A DNA stretch of 59,959 nt from Pseudomonadota bacterium (GTDB lineage Bacteria > Myxococcota_A > UBA796 > SXON01), in assembly GCA_005778355.1 (NCBI GenBank), contig SXON01000048.1, forward strand, positions 1 to 59,959. Reading direction: 5' to 3'. Within the stretch, counting starts at the first letter, position 1. Each line of letters begins with the position of its first letter. Shown here in pieces: positions 24,320-32,418 of the stretch. The notes under the pieces were generated by a model, which worked only from the letters and a program-made list of their open reading frames with translations, was not told the origin of the DNA and did not search any database. Both the position numbers and the translations under genes were made by a program.

Positions 24320-25855
24320 GCGCCGGAAACCGCGGGAGAGGCCGAAGCCCACCAGCGTGGCCCCGCCCACCTCGGCGGCGAGCACGACCGGCTGCGTGGA
24401 CGGCGCCGACGACGCCACCGGCGGATTCGCAAGGTACTTCGCCCGACGTTCATCCGCCTCGGCGCGGAGCTTCAACTGGCGGCGTACCAGCCTGTCGAGC
24501 GTGCTCGTGCGCAGCGCCTCGGTGGCCTCGGCCGTGGCGAGGGCCCCCTGGATCGCGCCGTCGTGAATCGTCCACACGCGGCGCACCGCCGTGGCGGCCC
24601 GCTTGAAGGAACGTTCCTGCAAGCCCCAGAAGGCGTCCATCTCGGCGCTGGACACGCCCTTGCGCAGGGTGGCATCGGGATCGTCGTTCTTGTCGTCGAA
24701 GCTGACACCCCACTTGCGGTAACGTTTGTCGACGATGGCGCGAGTGCTGGCGTACATCGGCGCACCGTCGGGCGCGCTCGCCTTGATGAGCGCCCGCGTC
24801 GCGTCGAGACCGTAGTCACCCGCCGCACTCGAGGGCAGCTTCGCGAGGAACTCGGCGTCATCGGCGGTGATCGCGCCCGCGAGGCGCGCGTCGCCCGCGA
24901 GCAGCTTCTTCTCGGCGAGTTGCTCGGAGATGGTGTGGTGGTTGGTGAGGATGCCGATGCCGATGCTCGCCAACGACGGCAACTCACCGAGGTAGCCACC
25001 CCCGGTGAGGATGCTCTTGCCAAGGCGCTGGAAGAACGCGTCCTTGAAGAAGTCGTAGAGGCCCACCTGCACGGTATGGATGGGGTTGCCCGTGTCTTCC
25101 AGGTAGTGGAAGGCCTGGCCCGCGTAGGCATTGGACAAGACCCCGTAGCCCTCGAGCGCGGCCAGGGTGCTCAGGTCGAGGTGGCTCTGCGTCATCTCGG
25201 CGGCGAGGGTGACGACGGGGCCGCCCGGCCAGCCCGCCGCCACGGCGAAGCGCGGCGGGTCGGTCTGCAGCACGGCCGGGTCTTCTGAGAACTCGAGCTG
25301 GTCGAGCCCGTAGTGCGCGTGCGCCTGCGAGGAGAGAGCGCCCAGCTTCCCCATGTTGAGGATGATCGGGTCGTCGGGGACCCCCGCTTGTGGCTTGCGA
25401 TCGGGACCGTGGGCGAGGCGCTCCCGGTTGCGGAAGTCGTCGTCGGGACGACGAGCCGACACCGAGACCGTGGAAAGGCGCGAAGGGTCGAGGTCGAACT
25501 TGTCGATCCCGTACACGTCCTGGTCGGGGTTGAGGAGCAAAAGCTCCTTCAGCGCCCAGGTGTCGAAGTCGCCTGGGGACGGGTAGCGAGCGGTCCATGC
25601 AGCGGCGAGGTCGGGCGTATTTCGCCCGTAGTTATCGATACGTTGCACCAGCGCCGCCACGCCCGTCTTCGCCTGCGTCTCGGGGTCGAGCACGGGCGGG
25701 GCGTAGGTGGCCGGGTCGACGCCCTCCGGTGCCGGCGGGACGGGGCCGACGAGCGAGGTGGCATCGCCAAGAATGGGCCTCAGCGCCTCCTCGGTGAGCT
25801 CGTTGTGGACCTTCTCGCCATAGGCGAGCGCGAGGGAGGCGGCGAGGAGGTTCAT
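24305..25855 (-). CDS. Zinc-dependent phospholipase C/P1 nuclease-like secreted protein
   Basis: A 516-residue exported protein. A short signal (NLLAASLALAYG) is followed by VHNELTEEAL, the N-terminal His/Thr region of the family. The core signature AFHYLEDTGNPIHTVQ (H-x3-D-x4-P-x-H, ~260) matches the Zn-dependent phospholipase C / S1-P1 nuclease metal site. More His lie in HAHYGLDQL and NHHTISEQL. The C-terminus is a hydrophobic helix followed by RGFRRLRKS, a sorting-type anchor. Substrate not resolved. It is the last gene of the minus-strand train, 1 bp after the FHA gene. Confidence 0.72.
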   Translation of the reverse strand: MNLLAASLALAYGEKVHNELTEEALRPILGDATSLVGPVPPAPEGVDPATYAPPVLDPETQAKTGVAALVQRIDNYGRNTPDLAAAWTARYPSPGDFDTWALKELLLLNPDQDVYGIDKFDLDPSRLSTVSVSARRPDDDFRNRERLAHGPDRKPQAGVPDDPIILNMGKLGALSSQAHAHYGLDQLEFSEDPAVLQTDPPRFAVAAGWPGGPVVTLAAEMTQSHLDLSTLAALEGYGVLSNAYAGQAFHYLEDTGNPIHTVQVGLYDFFKDAFFQRLGKSILTGGGYLGELPSLASIGIGILTNHHTISEQLAEKKLLAGDARLAGAITADDAEFLAKLPSSAAGDYGLDATRALIKASAPDGAPMYASTRAIVDKRYRKWGVSFDDKNDDPDATLRKGVSSAEMDAFWGLQERSFKRAATAVRRVWTIHDGAIQGALATAEATEALRTSTLDRLVRRQLKLRAEADERRAKYLANPPVASSAPSTQPVVLAAEVGGATLVGFGLSRGFRRLRKS

Positions 25856-25856
25856 T

Positions 25857-26573
25857 TCAGGGCCCGTGGTAGGTGAAGCGCGTGCCGCCCACGCGGAGCT
25901 GGTCGCCCGCGACGAGACGACGAGTGGACACGTTCTTGCCGTTGACCTCGACAGGGGTGAGCATGAAGCCCTGCTTCACCACCCAGCCGCCGTCGGCCGC
26001 GCGCATCTCACCCGCGGAGAAGAAGGGAAAAGTGCCGGTGACGGGGATGTCGCGGCCGAAGGCGAGCACCCTGCCGCTCAAGTCGTAGCGCACGCCGTCG
26101 GTGCCGAGCAGGTGGGGCGCCTCGGTGGAGGGGGCGGGCTCGCTCGGGGGCGACACGGACGGCCCCGGTGGACTCGCCGCGGCGGCCTGCTGGGCGGCGA
26201 GAATCTCCGATACCGGGATCGCCGGGGAGGTGAGATCGTCGCCGAGATGGTCGGAGGGGCCCATGTACTCGGCACCCTCGCCCTCGTCTTCAAGCTCGAG
26301 GCGCAGGGTGAACTTGCCCACCACCACCGCGTCGCCCGGCCCGAAGGGTGCCTCGGTGACAGGGGCACCGTTGAGCTGCGTGCCGTTGGCGCTGCCATTG
26401 TCTCGGATGAACCAGCCTTCGCTGCGACGCTCGATGATCGCGTGTTTGCGCGACACGTCGGTGTCCGGGAGCACGAGGTCGGCGGTGTCGGCGCGGCCGA
26501 GCACGACGCCATCGGTGACGAGCCGGTAGTAGCGGACCGGGGCTCCTTCTTCTTCGATTAGGACGCGGGCCAT
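25857..26573 (-). CDS. FHA-domain protein
   Basis: A 238-residue cytosolic protein. The N-terminal FHA domain (~10-95) has the phosphothreonine-binding residues GRADTADLVLPDTDVSRKH and the SANGT-x-LNG loop. A Pro/Ser-rich linker (~115-165) follows. The C-terminal ~70 residues form a second FHA-like fold (VLAFGRDIPVTG, VEVNGKNVSTRRL) with a degenerate binding loop. FHA domains read Ser/Thr kinase signals; kinases lie 19-22 kb away in this window. The neighbours are cell-wall and phospholipase genes, so it could tie envelope enzymes to kinase signalling. Confidence 0.85.
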   Translation of the reverse strand: MARVLIEEEGAPVRYYRLVTDGVVLGRADTADLVLPDTDVSRKHAIIERRSEGWFIRDNGSANGTQLNGAPVTEAPFGPGDAVVVGKFTLRLELEDEGEGAEYMGPSDHLGDDLTSPAIPVSEILAAQQAAAASPPGPSVSPPSEPAPSTEAPHLLGTDGVRYDLSGRVLAFGRDIPVTGTFPFFSAGEMRAADGGWVVKQGFMLTPVEVNGKNVSTRRLVAGDQLRVGGTRFTYHGP

Positions 26574-26594
26574 CTTGTCTCCACGGGGCGTGGT

Positions 26595-27713
26595 CTATCG
26601 CACTCGGACGAGCGTCGGAAGGTCGGTGGGATCGGCGTAGACCGCTCGCCAACCCGGCGGCAGGGGCGGGCTCAGCGCCGCGAAGAGGGCTCGGGCGTCG
26701 ACAGGGGAGAGGTTGACGCAGCCGTGGCTCGTGCGTCGCCCGAATCGGTCGTGCCAATACGCCCCGTGGATGGCGTAACGATGGGCAAAGTGGACCACCC
26801 ATGGCACACCTTCCACCGCGTAGGGCTCGGGAGAGTCGGCGCGGCTGAGCATGTCGTTGGCGAGCAGCTTGTCGAGCACGAGGTGCTCGCCCACGGGCGT
26901 CTCCCAGCGCCCGCGGCGACCCGTGGCCGCGAGCGTGAGGTACTCGACGTGATCGCCGCGGACGAGCGCGAGCACCTGTTCGCCGACGTCGATGTCGACC
27001 CAGAGATCGGACTCACCCACGCCGGCGGGCCGGGCCGCCGGTCGCCAGCGGGCCACCCCGGCTTCCGAGCGGGGCTCGCTGACCGACGCGTCGAAGAGGG
27101 CATGGTAGTCGAGGCGTGTGCCGTCGCCGAGCGCGCAGCCGCTCGTCGCCACGCACCACGCCGGGGAGGCGTAGCCGAGCAAGGCCAGGGCAGCGTCGTC
27201 GATGCCGTGGAAATCGCTCGCCTGGTACAGGCGCACCCGGTTGCTCGGCACCACTCGTCCGTCGCGCAGGCGCAGCACCTCCCCGCGAGCCGTAGGCTCG
27301 CGCCCCGCGAAAGCGTAGCTCCGCTCAGGGTCGAGTAGCTCACCTCCGGCCTTGCCGCGCGCGAAGGCGGCGGCGCTCGGGTAGAGGGAAACGGGGCCCA
27401 CGCCCCGTGCCTTGCCGTAGAGGTACGGCATCGCCTCCGGTGACTCCACCGCGAGGGAGGCAGGCGCCTCGGTACTCAGCGTCGCGCGGTCCAGGCAGGC
27501 CCAGCCACCGAGGGCCACGAGGCCCCAGTCGCGACAGCCCTCGGCAACCTGGTGCTCGGCCACCTCGAAGCTCGCCCCCGGGGGAACGACGCCCCGGCGT
27601 TGCCTCGGCTCGGCGGGCGCGGTGTAGATCGCGATCTCGCGCTCGGCGCGCCAGCTCTCGGCGGCGCTGGCCTGATCGGCGGCCAGCAACCACGCCCCGA
27701 CGAGGGCGATCAC
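26595..27713 (-). CDS. L,D-transpeptidase (YkuD domain), secreted
   Basis: A 372-residue exported enzyme that would form 3-3 peptidoglycan cross-links or attach proteins to the wall. It has a signal peptide (IALVGAWLLAADQASA) and a central region with an SH3-like stretch (RRGVVPPGASFEVAEHQVAEGCRDWG). The YkuD catalytic motif is HGAYWHDRFGRRTSHGCVNLSP (~325-346) with the S-H-G-C nucleophile. Its ATG overlaps the stop of the patatin gene (ATGA, 27710-27713), so translation is probably coupled. Confidence 0.88.
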   Translation of the reverse strand: MIALVGAWLLAADQASAAESWRAEREIAIYTAPAEPRQRRGVVPPGASFEVAEHQVAEGCRDWGLVALGGWACLDRATLSTEAPASLAVESPEAMPYLYGKARGVGPVSLYPSAAAFARGKAGGELLDPERSYAFAGREPTARGEVLRLRDGRVVPSNRVRLYQASDFHGIDDAALALLGYASPAWCVATSGCALGDGTRLDYHALFDASVSEPRSEAGVARWRPAARPAGVGESDLWVDIDVGEQVLALVRGDHVEYLTLAATGRRGRWETPVGEHLVLDKLLANDMLSRADSPEPYAVEGVPWVVHFAHRYAIHGAYWHDRFGRRTSHGCVNLSPVDARALFAALSPPLPPGWRAVYADPTDLPTLVRVR

Positions 27714-28852
27714 GCGAAGAACGCGCTGATGGTCTCGCGCTGGGCGAGGGCGTCGGCGCGACCGAGCTCGAACAGCTCGCCCGTGAAGGCGCGGTCGAAG
27801 AGCATGAAGCTGGCCAGGTCGGAGACACCGCCCCAGCCACCCTCCAGGAGCCGCAAGAGCGCCGTGGCCGGCGGTCGGAGCGAGAGTCGGTGCAGGTGAC
27901 GGTGCGCCAGCGCCCCGATGTCCTCGCTGGGCCGGATGACAAAGGGGGCGACGTGGCGGAAGCCCGGGGCGCCGTCGTGCCCGGCCGCCAGCCTCTCCAG
28001 CACGTCCGCGCTCCCCACGCGCCCCGTGGCGTCGAGCAAGCGGTTGATGACCTGCAGCTCCTCGAGGTCGGTGATCACGTGGTCGAGGAGGAAGGCGTTG
28101 AGCACCTTGCCGAGCAGGAACGCCGCGCCGGGGTAGCTCTCGGGGGCCGCCTCAGTCACCACCGGTCGCGCCGTGGACTGCGCGATGACCAGCACCCGGT
28201 TCGCCCCCATGCCGAGGGCCGGGGCGAGTGGCGTGTTCATGCGCAGGCCGCCGTCGCAGAAAAGCTCGCCCTCCACCCGCACCGCCGGGAAGAGCAAGGG
28301 GATGGCGGCCGAGGCCAGCAAGTGGGGCGCCGCGATGCGCGTGGGACGGACGCGCACCCGGGGGCTCGAGAAGCGGGGCGGCGCCTGGCCCGGCGCCGTG
28401 TCGACGAACACGGTGGGACGGCCGGTGGGCACGTGGGTGGCGGTCACCACGAGGGCCTGGAGCGCGCCGCGGTGTAGGTTTCGAGCCACGCCCGGCCAAT
28501 CGACCACGCGGCTCACGAGGCGTGCGAGCGGTCGCCCGTCGAACACCGACGCCGGGCGACCCCCACCGCGCAAGACACGCTGGATCCGCCCTGGATGCCA
28601 GGACCAGAGGCTGAGCGCCGTCTCCACGTCGAGCCCGAGCCAGGCATCCCGGAGCACCTCGGCCGCGCGAGGCAGGTGCTCCGCGTGCGAGGCCACGATG
28701 GCCGCGTGGATACCCCCCACGCTGGTGCCACAGAGAAAATCCACGCGCGCCCCAGCCGCGCCTTCGAGCGCCGACGACAACACGCCCGCCTCGTAGGCGC
28801 CACGGGCGCCGCCGCCCGAGAGCACGATCGCCTTGCGCGCGGGGCCCGCCAT
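27710..28852 (-). CDS. Patatin-like phospholipase
   Basis: A 380-residue lipid acyl hydrolase. The oxyanion-hole loop GGGARGAYEAGVL (~14-26), the nucleophile elbow GTSVG (~42-46) and the DGG motif (FCDGGLRMNTPL, ~203) supply the Ser-Asp dyad. No signal peptide, so it is cytosolic or exported by a dedicated route. The C-terminal ~120 residues are helical with no recognised domain. It is 9 bp from the glutamine synthetase gene and coupled to the L,D-transpeptidase gene. Confidence 0.9.
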   Translation of the reverse strand: MAGPARKAIVLSGGGARGAYEAGVLSSALEGAAGARVDFLCGTSVGGIHAAIVASHAEHLPRAAEVLRDAWLGLDVETALSLWSWHPGRIQRVLRGGGRPASVFDGRPLARLVSRVVDWPGVARNLHRGALQALVVTATHVPTGRPTVFVDTAPGQAPPRFSSPRVRVRPTRIAAPHLLASAAIPLLFPAVRVEGELFCDGGLRMNTPLAPALGMGANRVLVIAQSTARPVVTEAAPESYPGAAFLLGKVLNAFLLDHVITDLEELQVINRLLDATGRVGSADVLERLAAGHDGAPGFRHVAPFVIRPSEDIGALAHRHLHRLSLRPPATALLRLLEGGWGGVSDLASFMLFDRAFTGELFELGRADALAQRETISAFFA

Positions 28853-28861
28853 GGGCTCTAG

Positions 28862-31015
28862 CTATCCGTTGACGAAGAGCATCTCGCGGTACTTCGGCAG
28901 GCTCCAGCGGTCGTCGGCCACCAGCTTCTCAGCGGCGTCGCAAGCGGCGCGCAACTCGGCCAGGACCGGGACCACCTTGGCGCAGAGGTAGGTGGCGACA
29001 CCGGCGGCGCTCGATTCCGGCACGCCGGCGACCACGTCGTCGAGCGTGGCACGGGCCTCGTACACGCGGTCGCCCACCGCCTCCACGGCGAGGAATCGTT
29101 TCTCGGCCAGCGTGCCCGCCACGCCCTCGGTGGCCGACAGCTCCTCGACGATCGAGGGGATCACGTGGGTATCGACCAGCTCGCGGAGCACGTCGGCCTC
29201 GATGTCGACCTTCTTGTTGTAGAGCTCCACCCGCACCTCGTAGCGGCTGTCGAGCTCCTCATGGCTGAGGATGCCGGTACGCGAAAACAGCGACGACGCG
29301 GCCTGGCCGTGCAACGCGGCCAGGGCCGAGGGCGTGTTGCGCGCGTGCGGCAGGCCGCGGCGCTCGGCTTCTTCCACCCACTCGGCCGAGTAGCCGTTGC
29401 CGTCGAAGCGGACCGGACTCGACTCGGTGAGCGCTCGACGCACGGCGCCCATCACGTCGCCTTTGCTGGCCTCGATCCACGCCGAGAGCTGGTCGATCCC
29501 GTCCGCCACGGCGGCGTTGAGACACACGACAGGGAAGCTGATGCTCGCCGAGGAGCCGACGGCCCGGAACTCGAACTTGTTGCCGGTGAAGGCGAAGGGC
29601 GAGGTGCGGTTGCGGTCGGTGTTGTCCTTCGCCACGGCCGGGAGTCGCGACACGCCGAGCTCGATCATCGCCTGGCCGGCCGCCAGGTTGGCCACCTGCC
29701 CCGACACGATGCCATCGACGATCCGCGTGAGGAAATCACCAAGGAAGACCGAGATGATCGCCGGGGGCGCCTCATTGGCGCCAAGGCGGAAGTCGTTGCC
29801 GTGACTGGCGATGCTCGCGCGCAAGACCGCCGAGTGACGCTGCACGCCGAGCAAGGTGGCGGCGAGGAAGGCAAGGAAACGCAGATTTTCCTGCGGCGCG
29901 CTGCCCGGCTCGAGGAGGTTGTCGCCATGGTTGGTGGACATCGACCAGTTCACGTGCTTGCCGCTGCCGTTGACGCCCGCGAAGGGCTTCTCGTGCAGGA
30001 GCATAGCGAGGCCGTGACGGTCGGCGACGCGACGGAGGGTCTGCATCACCAGCTGGTTGTGGTCGGCCGCCACGTTTGCCTCGGTGAAGACCGGCGCGAT
30101 CTCGAACTGCGAAGGGGCAACCTCGTTGTGGCGAGTCTTGGCCCACACGCCGAGGAGGTAAAGCTCCTGCTCGCATTCCTCCATGAACGCCAGCACGCGC
30201 GGCGGAATGGAGCCGAAGTAGTGGTCTTCCAGGCTCTGGCCCTTGGGCGCCGAGGCGCCGAGCACCGAGCGCCCGGCCACCACGAGATCCGGACGCAGCG
30301 CGGCGTAGGCCTTGTCGATGACGAAGTACTCCTGCTCCGGGCCCACCGTGGCAGTGACCCGCTGCGCGGGGCTGCCGAGCAAGCCGAGCAGGCGCGTGGC
30401 GCTCTTGGAGAGGGCCTCCATCGATCGAAGCAGGGGTGCCTTCTCGTCGAGCGCCTGCCCGTGGTAGCCGAGGAACGCGCTCGGGATCACCAGCGTGCGA
30501 CCGGTGGGGCCGTCCATCAGGAACATCGGGGAGGTCGGGTCCCATGCGGTGTAGCCGCGGGCCTCGAAGGTGGAGCGCATGCCGCCCGAGGGGAAGCTCG
30601 AGGCGTCGGGCTCGCTCTGGATGAGCATGGCGCCCGTGAACTTCTCGACGGGGCGACCCGCGCCGTCGAACCACAGGAAACTATCGTGCTTCTCGGCGGT
30701 GGATCCTGTCATGGGGTGGAACCAGTGACAGAAATGCGTCGCGCCCGACTCGAGCGCCCATTCCTTCACCGCGTGCGCGATCGCGTCGGCGACCGGCCGG
30801 TCGAGATGCGCGCCCTTCTCCACGGTGGCGGTCCAGAGCGCGAAGATCTCGGGCGGGAGCCGCTGCTTGAGCTTGTCGGCGCCGAAAACGCGGCTGCCGA
30901 AGTACTGCGAGATGCGCGCCGGGCGGCCCTCGGCGTCGACGGGTCGCGCGATGCTCCGGACGGTGCGCGAGGTGGCGGTCTGGATGGCAACACGACGGGC
31001 AGAGGAGTCAGGCAC
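28862..31015 (-). CDS. glnN: Glutamine synthetase type III (GlnN)
   Basis: A 717-residue GSIII enzyme that makes glutamine from glutamate, ammonia and ATP. I start it at GTG 31015 because GGAG lies 6 bases upstream and the length fits the family (~700-730). Family-typical stretches are THFCHWFHPMTGSTAEKHDSF, GPEQEYFVID, the hallmark NGSGKHVNWSMSTNHGDNLL, and ASHGNDFRLGANEAPPAIISVFLG. The tail (ELDSRYEVRVELYNKKVDIEADVLRELV) is the helical C-terminal region. An upstream stop-free extension to 31591 was rejected. It probably starts its own transcript, with a 77-bp gap to the deacetylase-like gene. Confidence 0.93.
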   Translation of the reverse strand: MPDSSARRVAIQTATSRTVRSIARPVDAEGRPARISQYFGSRVFGADKLKQRLPPEIFALWTATVEKGAHLDRPVADAIAHAVKEWALESGATHFCHWFHPMTGSTAEKHDSFLWFDGAGRPVEKFTGAMLIQSEPDASSFPSGGMRSTFEARGYTAWDPTSPMFLMDGPTGRTLVIPSAFLGYHGQALDEKAPLLRSMEALSKSATRLLGLLGSPAQRVTATVGPEQEYFVIDKAYAALRPDLVVAGRSVLGASAPKGQSLEDHYFGSIPPRVLAFMEECEQELYLLGVWAKTRHNEVAPSQFEIAPVFTEANVAADHNQLVMQTLRRVADRHGLAMLLHEKPFAGVNGSGKHVNWSMSTNHGDNLLEPGSAPQENLRFLAFLAATLLGVQRHSAVLRASIASHGNDFRLGANEAPPAIISVFLGDFLTRIVDGIVSGQVANLAAGQAMIELGVSRLPAVAKDNTDRNRTSPFAFTGNKFEFRAVGSSASISFPVVCLNAAVADGIDQLSAWIEASKGDVMGAVRRALTESSPVRFDGNGYSAEWVEEAERRGLPHARNTPSALAALHGQAASSLFSRTGILSHEELDSRYEVRVELYNKKVDIEADVLRELVDTHVIPSIVEELSATEGVAGTLAEKRFLAVEAVGDRVYEARATLDDVVAGVPESSAAGVATYLCAKVVPVLAELRAACDAAEKLVADDRWSLPKYREMLFVNG

Positions 31016-31092
31016 GAGCAGCTCCAAGACGAAGGGGGTGGGGAGGCGCGCCGCAGCTAACCGGCCTGCGAGGCCCGTACAGGGCCAGTGAT

Positions 31093-32418
31093 TCACTCTT
31101 CTGAATCTTCGTTCACCCGCCCGCAAGCCACCTCTCGATCCCGGAAACACTGGCCCATCTCGCCGCTGGTTGCCCACTGCACGTGCCCGGCGTCGACCAG
31201 CGGATCGACGACCTCGCTGAGCATGCGGTCGTACTCGGCCAGGTCGGCATCGAGGCGACCATCCTCGATGTAGGCATCCCAGTCGGCGTCGTCGTCGCCG
31301 AGCGGCGAGAAGAAGTCGACATGGGTGACGAGGTAGGCCGTGTTGACCTCGCCGTCCACCGCGTGGGCGAGCAGCTGTGACAGGCGACGCCGCGCCACCT
31401 CGCCCACACGATCGTGGGCCGGCTCCGACTGCATGCCGCCGCCGAGGTAGATGAGCGGCCCCTCGTCGTCGTGGACCAGGAAGGCCTCGACGTCGTCGGT
31501 GCCGGTACCGTCCCGAGGCCGCCACGGGACGACGGAGTCCATGGGCAGGCCAGCCTGCGTCGACGGGTCCTTGTAGGCCGACATGCTCCAATACCCGGCC
31601 GCCGCGAAACGCTCGTAGAGCGCGAGCTGGAAGCCGCCATTGATGTCGGTCGGGTCGACCCCGATCTCGCGGTAGCTCACCGCAGCGTCGCGAGCGGCGG
31701 ACTCGACCGCTTCTTCGCCCTCGGACTCGTTGTGGATGTGGGCCGACCAGCCGCCGCTCAGCGCCGCCACGCGGTCGACGTACCCGGGGTCCCAGTTCTG
31801 GACACCCTGCGCGAAGGTGACATCGACCTGGTAGGTGAGCTTCGCATCGTGAGCGGCGAGTGTCTCAGCGAGCCGTTCCAGCACCACCGCGCGCCGGGTG
31901 AAGTTGTCCGGACTCTGCTCGATCTCGGCGATGTCTTCCACGTGCACCAGCATGCCGAGTTGGAGCGCTCCGGTCGGCGCGTCGTTGACCTCGGCCCACT
32001 CGTCGTACTCCACGCGGAAGTCGTCGATGCGCACGACACCGTCGCTGGCGAACACGACCTCCATACGACGACCCGCGCCCACCGGCGTGACTTCCAGGCT
32101 GCCCGCGCCGCTCACCTCCACCTCGGCGATGGTGATCGTGTCGTCTGCGGTCTCGCCGAAGCGGACCACCAGGGAGGCGGGCTCGCTGGCTTCGACGTCG
32201 TAGACCACCCGGTAGGTGCTGCCTCGTCCCGCGACCAGCGAGGCCGTGGCGCGCCCAGGACCGGAAAAGCCGGCGTAGCCGTCGAGCGGCACGGCGCCGC
32301 CGTCGAGCGTGAAGCCGTCGGTGCCCTCGAGGATCACGAGCGACGCGAGCGAGGGCGTGAAGAAGCTCGGTGCCGCGGGGCAGGGCGGCTTCTCGCAGCC
32401 GAGCAGGAGGAGGATCAT
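31093..32418 (-). CDS. Polysaccharide deacetylase-like lipoprotein
   Basis: A 441-residue lipoprotein from ATG 32418 (lipobox LLLLGC). An N-terminal beta-sandwich-like domain (~25-180: GYAGFSGPGRATASLVAGRGSTYRV, DDFRVEYDEW) is followed by an alpha/beta domain with HVEDIAE, VLERLAETLAAHDAKLTYQVDVTF, and GGWSAHIHNESEGEE. These look like a divergent NodB/glycoside-hydrolase-deacetylase barrel; the normal TFDDG metal motif is not clear. The ATG overlaps the TGA of pgi (ATGA, 32415-32418). Confidence 0.6.
   Translation of the reverse strand: MILLLLGCEKPPCPAAPSFFTPSLASLVILEGTDGFTLDGGAVPLDGYAGFSGPGRATASLVAGRGSTYRVVYDVEASEPASLVVRFGETADDTITIAEVEVSGAGSLEVTPVGAGRRMEVVFASDGVVRIDDFRVEYDEWAEVNDAPTGALQLGMLVHVEDIAEIEQSPDNFTRRAVVLERLAETLAAHDAKLTYQVDVTFAQGVQNWDPGYVDRVAALSGGWSAHIHNESEGEEAVESAARDAAVSYREIGVDPTDINGGFQLALYERFAAAGYWSMSAYKDPSTQAGLPMDSVVPWRPRDGTGTDDVEAFLVHDDEGPLIYLGGGMQSEPAHDRVGEVARRRLSQLLAHAVDGEVNTAYLVTHVDFFSPLGDDDADWDAYIEDGRLDADLAEYDRMLSEVVDPLVDAGHVQWATSGEMGQCFRDREVACGRVNEDSEE

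Noticed and set aside
29165..31060. 631-codon open frame opposite glnN
   Set aside because: Antisense shadow: the glutamine synthetase frame is unmistakable and continuous.
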